Assembly (NCBI GenBank): GCA_017998025.1
Contig: JAGODW010000135.1
Span: forward strand, 1-5,350
From: Spirochaetales bacterium
Lineage (GTDB): Bacteria; Spirochaetota; Spirochaetia; DTKZ01
Reading direction: 5' to 3'
Length of the DNA stretch: 5,350 bases
The position numbers and the translations under genes are program-made. Of this stretch, positions 1 to 5,350 are shown one piece after another. Position 1 is the first letter of the stretch. Every line of letters begins with the position of its first letter. The notes under the pieces were generated by a model. The model saw only the letters and a list, made by a program, of their open reading frames with translations. It had not been told where the DNA came from and did no database searches.

Positions 1-1090
1 GGTTTACGTAGGAAACATCCACCTTTTCATCCGTCCCCTGCAGGATAATGTTCAAGATATCAGGAGGTAGGTCTTTCAGGGGAGTGTCGAGACTAAAGTT
101 GAAATGTTTTGCCAGAGACTCAAATTTACTTCGATGCCAGTTAGCCCCGGGGTTAAACGGTACGATCCCTCCTTCGTTAAAGGACAGGTTCCTGTCCGGC
201 ATAATCAAATCCGGATCAAACTCGAGGGTCCTGCCTAACCCGGAACAGGCAGGGCAGGCACCGAAAGGGCTATTAAAGGAAAATAGACGGGGTTGTAATT
301 CCGGCAAACTAATACCACAGGTGGGGCAACTACTTTTTTGAGAAAAGAACTGCTCTCCCCTTGGTTTTCCATCTTCCCCCACAGTTACAATTACAACCGT
401 TCCTCCAGAGGTGTCGAGGGCTGTTTCCAGCGAATCGATCATCCGTTTTCTTGCTTCTTCCTCAAGAACAATCCGGTCAATAAGGATATCGATCGAGTGC
501 TGTTTCGTTTTTTCCAGTTGAATGGGTTCTTCGAGAGAAAAGATCTGTCCATCGATCCGTACCCTAAGGAACCCGGCCCTTTTCGCATCCTCCAGAATCC
601 TCTGGTGCTCCCCTTTCTTTCCCCTTAGTACAGGGGCAAGAATCATGATGCGGGTTCCGTTGGGCAACGCATTTACTGCATCGATAATCTGATCGATCGA
701 TTGCTCCCGGATCTCTCGACCGCAGGAAGGACAGTGAGGAATTCCTATCCGGGCAAACAGGAGGCGGAGATAATCATAGATCTCTGTCACTGTACCTACG
801 GTGGATCGAGGGTTTCGGTGGGTAGTTTTCTGTTCGATGGAAATAGCGGGTGAAAGACCTTCTATATAATCGACATCGGGTTTTTCCAGTCTTCCTAAAA
901 ACTGCCGGGCGTAGGAGGAGAGAGACTCCATATACCGCCGCTGCCCTTCGGCAAAAATCGTATCAAAGGCTAGAGAAGATTTTCCCGATCCGCTTAAACC
1001 GGAAATTACAATTAGTTTGTTTCGGGGAAGATCAAGGTTTATATTTTTTAAATTATGTTCCCGGGCTCCTCGAATAATGATCGTATCCAT
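1..1090 (-). CDS. uvrA: UvrABC excinuclease subunit A, N-terminal 363 residues (3' end outside window)
   Basis: UvrA is the damage-sensing ATPase of nucleotide excision repair. As a dimer in the cytoplasm it scans DNA and loads UvrB at lesions. Translating the minus strand gives an N-terminus (MDTIIIRGAREHNLKNI) nearly colinear with E. coli UvrA. Walker A is GLSGSGKS at residues 31-38 with lysine 37. It is followed by the UvrA-typical EGQRRYMESLSSYARQF (48-64), EGLSPAISIEQK (77-88) and NPRSTVGT (93-100). Residues of about 130-245 correspond to the UvrB-binding region. The first zinc module shows as C255-x2-C258 and C279-x2-C282; another CPSC pair lies at 120-123. The family is about 940 residues long, so roughly 575 residues, including the ABC signature, Walker B and the second ATPase half, lie beyond the left edge. 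The ATG at 1090-1088 is the first possible start after an in-frame TGA at 1114-1112. No Shine-Dalgarno sequence is visible. It starts 10 bases after the TPR gene, so it is probably read as part of the same transcript. I see no obvious LexA box. Confidence 0.98.
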   Translation of the reverse strand, partial: MDTIIIRGAREHNLKNINLDLPRNKLIVISGLSGSGKSSLAFDTIFAEGQRRYMESLSSYARQFLGRLEKPDVDYIEGLSPAISIEQKTTHRNPRSTVGTVTEIYDYLRLLFARIGIPHCPSCGREIREQSIDQIIDAVNALPNGTRIMILAPVLRGKKGEHQRILEDAKRAGFLRVRIDGQIFSLEEPIQLEKTKQHSIDILIDRIVLEEEARKRMIDSLETALDTSGGTVVIVTVGEDGKPRGEQFFSQKSSCPTCGISLPELQPRLFSFNSPFGACPACSGLGRTLEFDPDLIMPDRNLSFNEGGIVPFNPGANWHRSKFESLAKHFNFSLDTPLKDLPPDILNIILQGTDEKVDVSYVN

Positions 1091-1100
1091 AGCAACCGTA

Positions 1101-2003
1101 TCAGAGACCGATCAATGGTTCCCGCTGCGGGTTTTGTAGCTGTTGCCGACTCTTCCGTTTCAATTCCCCTTCTCCATACTTTGCCGTAAGTTCCCATAGG
1201 ATCTTCGCCTGACCCGCAACTCCGTGAAGATACAGAGAGGAAGCCAGATAGTAAAATCCCTCCCATACCCCACTTTCCTCTAAAAAAGTCCGCAGGTACG
1301 ACCGGGAATAACTTCGCTCCAATAATTCAGAAAGAGAGGTAAACTGGTAAGCGGGATCCAGGAACCTCTGTTCTTCAATTAGAGTAGATGCCAGGGCAAT
1401 CTGGGAAAGGGTAAGGTGAAGGACCGCCTGGTACGAGCGTCCGGTTTTACAGTAGAAGATTCCTAATCCTCGATTTGCCCGGGTCGCGAAATCATTCTTC
1501 AACCGGTACAGTTTAAGAACCGCTTCAAATCCTTCAGAGGTAACTATCCTGACTAGTGTATCTCTGAATTTCTCGTACCGCTCTGCATGACTTTCCGGAT
1601 GTTCATAGAGAATCTCCCGCAGGGTCTTTTCATATTCGCGATACTTTTTTTGAGTATGGTAGAGGGAAGCAAGGCGATATTGAACTTGATACGCATCTTC
1701 CTGCACATAAAACTGTTTGCGTAGCTCCAGGGCACGCTCGTAGTATTGACGGGCAAATTGAAACTCTCCCTCTTTCTCATATATCTGTCCCATTAAAAAA
1801 ACAGCCTCGGGAATTTCTCCGTGTTCTTCCTGAATTCGTTTTAAATACGCAAGGGACTCTCCCAGGTTGCCCGTGCGGAAGGCCTGTACCCCTTTTTCAT
1901 AGAGATACCAGAGGGGAGATTCTTTGTCGATCTGTTGTGGAAATAGGGGTATTGAGAAAAATACAAACATCAGGATTCCCAGGATCACCCGGATCGTTTT
2001 CAA
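1101..2003 (-). CDS. Exported TPR-repeat protein of unknown function
   Basis: This is a 300-residue protein that I do not recognise as a named family. The N-terminus looks like a signal peptide or membrane anchor: MKTIR with two or three positive charges, then a hydrophobic stretch at about residues 6-21 ending SIPLFPQQ. There is no lipobox cysteine, and the cleavage site is not canonical. Residues of about 31-64, 65-98 and 104-137 are helical repeats with TPR spacing (for example MGQIYEKEGEFQFARQYYERAL at 71-92, quoted by its key G, Y, F, A and A positions). Two weaker repeats are at about 177-205 and 246-278. TPR repeats are protein-binding scaffolds, so I infer a periplasmic or membrane-attached adaptor; no catalytic motif is seen. 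The TTG start at 2003-2001 overlaps the ispG stop by 4 bases and has a GAGGAG 11 bases upstream. The only nearby alternative, ATG at codon 12, would remove the charged part of the signal peptide. The stop is TGA at 1103-1101, just before uvrA. The existence of the gene is secure, its function is not. Confidence 0.88.
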   Translation of the reverse strand: MKTIRVILGILMFVFFSIPLFPQQIDKESPLWYLYEKGVQAFRTGNLGESLAYLKRIQEEHGEIPEAVFLMGQIYEKEGEFQFARQYYERALELRKQFYVQEDAYQVQYRLASLYHTQKKYREYEKTLREILYEHPESHAERYEKFRDTLVRIVTSEGFEAVLKLYRLKNDFATRANRGLGIFYCKTGRSYQAVLHLTLSQIALASTLIEEQRFLDPAYQFTSLSELLERSYSRSYLRTFLEESGVWEGFYYLASSLYLHGVAGQAKILWELTAKYGEGELKRKSRQQLQNPQREPLIGL

Positions 2004-3037
2004 AGATTTTCGAACTCCTCTAAAAAAGCCTGTACCGCTTCCTCCGGCTGTACGGTTCGCACAATCGTCCCTTTTTTGAAGATCACGACCTTCTCTCCAG
2101 AACCGGTTATGCCTAAATCTGCATGGCGGGACTCTCCCGGTCCATTCACCACACAGCCCATCACCGCTATCGTAAGATCTCGAGAATCTGTCTGCAAGCG
2201 GTCGCTCATTTCCTGTAAAAAACCCTGTACATCAAAGCCAGCACGGCCGCATCGGGGACAACTGATTAACCGGATTCCTCCCTTCCGTAAGCCAAGGGCG
2301 GTTAGAAGTTCCCGGGCTGTTAGTACTTCTGAGTCCGGTGAGTCGGAAAGAGAAATCCGTACGGTAGATCCGATTCCTCCCCTGAGTAGTTCGGAAAGGG
2401 CCAGCGTGCTTCGTACGATTCCCGGTATCAACGGCCCCGCTTCGGTAATTCCAATGTGAAGAGGATACGAATGTCTTTGAGAAAACCTTCGATTCGCTTC
2501 CACCGTACTTGTAGTATCGGAAGATTTCATAGAAACGATGATGGATCGGAAGGAAAGGCTCTCCAGCACCTCTATTTCTTCCTCGGCTGCAAGAACAAGT
2601 GCTTCGGCTGGATCCCGGTACTCCTGATACTTCTTCGGAAGGGAACCATGGTTTACCCCTATCCGAATGGGCACTCCCTTATCCTGAGCCTTATGTACGA
2701 CCTCTTCCACCTTCCATCGGGCCCCGATATTTCCAGGATTTATACGTATCTTTGCGATAGGATAGTCGAGACATCGAAGGGCTAACCGATGATCAAAATG
2801 GATATCAGCAACGAGAGGAATCGATACCCGTTGAGACAGCTCGCCTAATTGATCCGCCGCATGTAGATCCGGAACCGCAAACCGGAGAATATCACATCCG
2901 AGAGCGGCCAGTCGGTTTACCCCGGCGATCAATGTTTCGTCTACGGTATCCAGGGGGCGCTTCCCCATGGTCTGGATAGAAACAGGAGCGTCCCCTCCCA
3001 CGGTTACGCTCCCTACCTGGATGGCGATAGGTTTCAT
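2000..3037 (-). CDS. ispG: 4-hydroxy-3-methylbut-2-en-1-yl diphosphate synthase (IspG/GcpE)
   Basis: IspG is the penultimate enzyme of the MEP pathway. It reductively converts 2-C-methyl-D-erythritol 2,4-cyclodiphosphate to HMBPP using a [4Fe-4S] cluster and electrons from flavodoxin or ferredoxin. The 345-residue product has the TIM-barrel motifs VPLVADIHFD-like (72-82), RINPGNIG (98-105), IRIGVNHGSL (124-133) and GITEAG (196-201). The C-terminal cluster domain follows, with cysteines C260, C263 (CPRCGR) and C295 and the fourth ligand E302 in GCVVNGPGE. These match E. coli C270, C273, C305 and E312 with a constant offset of 10. It is slightly shorter than E. coli IspG (372) and lacks the large insertion of plant and chlamydial forms. 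One divergence is IQTMGKRPLDT at 21-31, where most homologues have QSMTNT. The ATG at 3037 is the first possible start after an in-frame TAA at 3052-3050, and no good Shine-Dalgarno is present. It follows atpK by 46 bases, and its stop overlaps the TPR gene start. Confidence 0.97.
   Translation of the reverse strand: MKPIAIQVGSVTVGGDAPVSIQTMGKRPLDTVDETLIAGVNRLAALGCDILRFAVPDLHAADQLGELSQRVSIPLVADIHFDHRLALRCLDYPIAKIRINPGNIGARWKVEEVVHKAQDKGVPIRIGVNHGSLPKKYQEYRDPAEALVLAAEEEIEVLESLSFRSIIVSMKSSDTTSTVEANRRFSQRHSYPLHIGITEAGPLIPGIVRSTLALSELLRGGIGSTVRISLSDSPDSEVLTARELLTALGLRKGGIRLISCPRCGRAGFDVQGFLQEMSDRLQTDSRDLTIAVMGCVVNGPGESRHADLGITGSGEKVVIFKKGTIVRTVQPEEAVQAFLEEFENL
2015..2020 (-). promoter_or_regulatory. 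Ribosome binding site for the TTG start of the TPR gene, inside ispG
   Basis: The minus strand reads GAGGAG, ending 11 bases before the TTG at 2003. It lies within the last codons of ispG (the Glu-Glu of LEEFENL). The spacing is a little long. Together with the TTGA stop/start overlap it supports the TTG as start and suggests translational coupling to ispG. The GAG GAG codons are also simply Glu-Glu, so chance cannot be excluded. Confidence 0.55.
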
Positions 3038-3083
3038 GGGTATTTCATTTTAGCAGGTATGACTCTCGGCGATAAAGCCTCTT
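3038..3083 (-). other. atpK-ispG intergenic gap, no terminator visible
   Basis: These 46 bases separate the ATPase genes from the unrelated ispG block. I looked for a stem followed by a T-run on the minus strand and found only a 3-base-pair GGC/GCC possibility with no T-run. Readthrough from the ATPase operon into ispG therefore seems possible, alongside the candidate promoter at 3047-3055. Confidence 0.5.
3047..3055 (-). promoter_or_regulatory. Possible extended -10 promoter element upstream of ispG
   Basis: In the 46-base gap between atpK and ispG the minus strand reads TGCTAAAAT. This matches the extended -10 consensus TGnTATAAT with one mismatch. The -35 region about 17-18 bases upstream (around TTTATCG) is weak, as is allowed for extended -10 promoters. 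A start point 7-8 bases downstream would fall at about 3039-3040, only 2-3 bases before the ispG ATG. This is a motif match only. Confidence 0.3.
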
Positions 3084-3515
3084 TTACCCCACGATTCCCA
3101 AAAGAAACACCATTATAAACAATGCTACAGTTTCAATCAAACCTAATACAAGTATGTAGTTACCGAAACCTTTCCCTGTTTCTGCGAAAGCGTCAGAAGC
3201 GGATGCTCCTGCCTTTCCCTGGAACCAGGCGGAAATACCCATAGCAAATCCTCCAAATAGTCCCGCCCCGAGAATAATACCTGGCTCCATCCGATCGATT
3301 GCACCCCGGAAAGCATTCATCAAAATAAATCCGTAAATCGTCTGTGTCATCGGAGCACCTACAAAAGCAATCAACAGGAAGGGTGCCGGCTTATTCTGAA
3401 TAAAGCACTTCTTCCAGGCCCCAATAGCTGCCATACCAGCTGCACCAGCACCCAGGGCTGAGCCTGCTGCCGCAAGAGCCAGAAAGGCTCCAATACCTAT
3501 TGCACCAATATTCAT
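3084..3515 (-). CDS. atpK: V/A-type ATPase subunit K (membrane rotor proteolipid), probably Na+-binding
   Basis: Subunit K (NtpK, V-type subunit c) forms the membrane ring that carries ions past subunit I while the central shaft turns. The 143-residue product is almost wholly hydrophobic. It has four predicted helices at about 4-33, 45-71, 78-100 and 117-141, that is, two fused hairpins as in V-type proteolipids. The ion-binding carboxylate is E128 in LGLIETVALF (helix 4). There is no matching acid in helix 2, as in NtpK, so each subunit carries one site. T57, Q58 and Y61 in helix 2 and Q99 in the QGK motif align with T64, Q65, Y68 and Q110 of Enterococcus hirae NtpK, the sodium-coordinating set; the Q-to-E distance of 29 residues is identical. 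The ATG at 3515 has a strong Shine-Dalgarno 7 bases upstream, in line with the need for many K copies per complex. It lies 40 bases after atpI and is probably the last ATPase gene of the operon. Confidence 0.95.
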   Translation of the reverse strand: MNIGAIGIGAFLALAAAGSALGAGAAGMAAIGAWKKCFIQNKPAPFLLIAFVGAPMTQTIYGFILMNAFRGAIDRMEPGIILGAGLFGGFAMGISAWFQGKAGASASDAFAETGKGFGNYILVLGLIETVALFIMVFLLGIVG

Positions 3516-3522
3516 TCGTACT

Positions 3523-3532
3523 CTCCTTCCTC
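3523..3532 (-). promoter_or_regulatory. Strong ribosome binding site of atpK
   Basis: The minus strand reads GAGGAAGGAG here, two overlapping purine-rich Shine-Dalgarno matches. The AAGGAG core is 7 bases before the ATG at 3515. This is the best ribosome site in the window and fixes the atpK start. It fits a need for more subunit K than subunit I, since a K ring has about ten copies per single I; that link is inference. Confidence 0.85.
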
Positions 3533-3555
3533 TTTAGTATTTTTTATAAAGTTTC

Positions 3556-5350
3556 TTATCTCTCTTTTTCTCGTTCACTAAACGGCCTATAAGCGAATCC
3601 GGACCATTCAAGACCGAGATGGTTGGAAAACTCCAGCATATTCAATCGGACTCCGTGAACTATCACAGAAAGTCCACTCATCGCCATGTTCAACCCATGT
3701 CCTAATACAATAATGACAATCCCTGCAATAATTCCTATTGGATTCGTCATGATGCCTTGAGCCATCGTATTAAAGCTTTCAGCTATTTTTATTGATGCCA
3801 GTCCAACAGCGAATAACCGGATATAGGAAATGATGTCTGCAAACACAGAGATACTACTTAAAAAAGTCGGTATGAAGTTTCCCAATCCTTTTAGGATCCC
3901 TTTTATGAAGTTACCTTCCTGCTGTCCTAAGAAGAGAACAGTAATAAAACCTCCCAGAATGACATATACAGCAAAGGAAGGAACAGGGTATTTTATTGGA
4001 TCCAATACAAGGTTTAACACGAGAAAATACAATCCAAGTAACATAGAGAGCCATCCCAGCTGGGCAAAGGCTCGAATCCTGGGTTCCTTTTTAATTTCTC
4101 TTAAAAAGTTCCATGTTCGAGCAATCGTAAGATGTACAACCCCGATTATGAAGGTGAAGTGTTGCACTACCTTACTGGAACGGGGATCCCAGCTATTAAG
4201 CGCAGGTACTACAAGTTTGGAGAAGGGAGGTATTTCTGAAATGGCTTTATAGCCAAACCAGTTTCCTGTAATGGTTCCCCACACGATTGTCCCTGTCCCC
4301 ATCACTAAGAGCAAGAGAAGTCCATCCGAAATCATTCCCATCCGCTTCCGTTCCTGAATGGAAAAATAAATGGAGAGGGAGAGGAGAATAATTCCATACC
4401 CCGCGTCTCCAATGATCATAGAAAAGAAAAGGCTAAAAAAAATCAAGAAAAAGAAACTAATATCTACTTCCCTATACCCGGGAATCGTACCTAGAAGTTT
4501 AAATACCGGTTGAATGATACGAATCCAGCGGGGATTTTCAATTAACGTTGGAACAGGCTCATCGGGCTCGGGATCCCGTACTAACAGAGCCCAACCGTTC
4601 TCGGCAGCTGCTTTTTTCAGGTTCTCCACCCTGGTCTCAGGAACAAATCCGGATAGATAAACGAGGATCCCTTCTGTTTCCAGATCTGCACAGACCTGTT
4701 CGAACTCTAACTGTTCCTCCAATTCCGCAAGTACCTGTTCTATAGCGAATCGGTGTTGAGCGAGAAAAAACAACTCTTCTTCCAGTTTCGCTATCTGTTC
4801 CTTTTTCAGGTTATATTCATTTTTCATCGCCAGAAGCCCTTTTCGGGGCAAGGGTATAGATTCCTGACCCTGGGGGAAGTCTTCTTCGTTTCTCCCGATC
4901 CACACGATTCCCGTGTACGCTTTGGATTTGAAAACTGTAAATATTTTCCCTGTACGGGGGAGAGTATCGAGATAGGTAGTACGTATTTCATACAACCGGA
5001 GAAGCACTCCCCGGGATGCTAATAATTGTACTGTTTCCGGATCAAAATCTCCCCACCGCTCGTACGAATCAATCTCTCTAAACAACTTATCAGTTTCTTC
5101 CCGAAGGGACCGAATCTGTTCCGCAATGGTATTAATCTTTCCTGCAACTTCAAACGTTTCATTGTAGGACAAAGAGGGAGATACCTTCTTTTTATCAACT
5201 GCTTCCAGGGGTATCGCCTGCAAAGCCCTTTGGAAAAACTGTCGTTTTTCCTGGAGCTGCTCAATGTTTGTACTGGATCTTCCCCTGATTTCAACATGAA
5301 CAACTCCACACCGCTTTAATTTCGCCAGGGCTTCTCTCTTTCGGGATTCG
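3556..5350 (-). CDS. atpI: V/A-type ATPase subunit I (membrane stator), 5' end outside window
   Basis: Subunit I (NtpI, V-type subunit a) is the membrane stator that forms the ion half-channels against the K ring. The open frame runs unbroken to the right edge and gives 597 visible residues, starting ESRKREALAKLKRCGVVHVE, a typical subunit I N-terminal block. Probably about 15-20 residues are missing. The TTG at 5223 is therefore an internal leucine codon, not a start. Visible residues 1 to about 290 are the cytoplasmic arm, with coiled-coil stretches at about 25-95 and 175-220 and a GFVPE motif at 234-238. Residues of about 297-580 are the membrane domain with several helices, including GDAGYG (314-319). 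R511 in SYIRLFAVGLA is the essential channel arginine (equivalent to yeast Vph1 R735). R568 in VHGVRLNMLEF is the second conserved arginine. The C-terminus ends SEREKER with TAA at 3558-3556. Its position just before atpK and the conserved motifs make the assignment secure. The genes for subunits D, B and A would be expected to the right. Confidence 0.97.
   Translation of the reverse strand, partial: ESRKREALAKLKRCGVVHVEIRGRSSTNIEQLQEKRQFFQRALQAIPLEAVDKKKVSPSLSYNETFEVAGKINTIAEQIRSLREETDKLFREIDSYERWGDFDPETVQLLASRGVLLRLYEIRTTYLDTLPRTGKIFTVFKSKAYTGIVWIGRNEEDFPQGQESIPLPRKGLLAMKNEYNLKKEQIAKLEEELFFLAQHRFAIEQVLAELEEQLEFEQVCADLETEGILVYLSGFVPETRVENLKKAAAENGWALLVRDPEPDEPVPTLIENPRWIRIIQPVFKLLGTIPGYREVDISFFFLIFFSLFFSMIIGDAGYGIILLSLSIYFSIQERKRMGMISDGLLLLLVMGTGTIVWGTITGNWFGYKAISEIPPFSKLVVPALNSWDPRSSKVVQHFTFIIGVVHLTIARTWNFLREIKKEPRIRAFAQLGWLSMLLGLYFLVLNLVLDPIKYPVPSFAVYVILGGFITVLFLGQQEGNFIKGILKGLGNFIPTFLSSISVFADIISYIRLFAVGLASIKIAESFNTMAQGIMTNPIGIIAGIVIIVLGHGLNMAMSGLSVIVHGVRLNMLEFSNHLGLEWSGFAYRPFSEREKER

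Noticed and set aside
48..1077. Plus-strand open frames at 48-341, 338-628 and 850-1077
   Set aside because: They lie antisense to a clear uvrA frame and their translations resemble no protein family.
1048..1780. Minus-strand open frames at 1048-1266 and 1553-1780
   Set aside because: They are out-of-frame shadows of the TPR gene and uvrA with no own start signals.
2076..2785. Plus-strand open frames at 2076-2459 and 2456-2785
   Set aside because: They are antisense to ispG, whose conserved motifs span the whole region.
3034..3048. Four-codon open frame ATG-AAA-TAC-CCA-TGA overlapping the ispG start in ATGA fashion
   Set aside because: It is too short to judge, has no ribosome site of its own, and is expected by chance in A-rich sequence; a leader-peptide role has no further support.
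3050..3083. Rho-independent terminator after atpK
   Set aside because: Only a 3-base-pair stem is possible and no T-run follows on the minus strand.
3830..5319. Plus-strand open frames at 3830-4252, 4548-4745, 4753-5022 and 5026-5319, and the minus-strand frame 5019-5309
   Set aside because: All overlap the well-supported atpI frame and lack family features.
1..5350. tRNA or rRNA genes, CRISPR arrays, insertion sequences, riboswitches
   Set aside because: Nearly all bases are used by conserved protein genes, and no spaced direct repeats, terminal inverted repeats or long untranslated leaders are seen.

Overview
The window is a tightly packed block of five genes, all on the minus strand, so transcription runs from right to left. 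In that order they are: the 3' bulk of V-type ATPase subunit I (atpI, 5' end beyond the right edge), V-type ATPase subunit K (atpK), the isoprenoid-pathway enzyme IspG, a secreted protein of unknown function with TPR repeats, and the first 363 codons of the excision-repair protein UvrA (3' end beyond the left edge). Intergenic spaces are 40, 46, -4 and 10 bases. I see no RNA gene, mobile element, CRISPR array, long repeat or convincing terminator, and no gene-free stretch over 300 bases.

The organism is a bacterium with a V/A-type rather than F-type rotary ATPase and the non-mevalonate (MEP) isoprenoid pathway. Subunits I and K as the last two ATPase genes match the E-x-A-B-D-I-K order known from spirochaetes (for example Borrelia) and chlamydiae, not the enterococcal order in which I and K come early. 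The short 345-residue IspG lacks the large insertion of chlamydial GcpE. I therefore infer a spirochaete (Treponema/Spirochaeta-like), without being able to name a genus.

The right half (3084-5350) is the membrane sector of the ATPase: subunit I is the stator with the essential membrane arginine, and subunit K forms the rotor ring. Residues in K match the sodium-binding set of Enterococcus hirae NtpK, so the enzyme is predicted to be Na+-coupled. The left half (1-3037) joins three functionally unrelated genes. ispG follows atpK without a visible terminator but has a possible promoter of its own. The TPR gene starts at a TTG inside the ispG stop (TTGA overlap), and uvrA starts 10 bases after the TPR gene.

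Most of this is conserved housekeeping content. I found no clear new system. The least explained items are the secreted TPR protein coupled to ispG, the predicted sodium specificity of the ATPase, and a possible near-leaderless ispG transcript.
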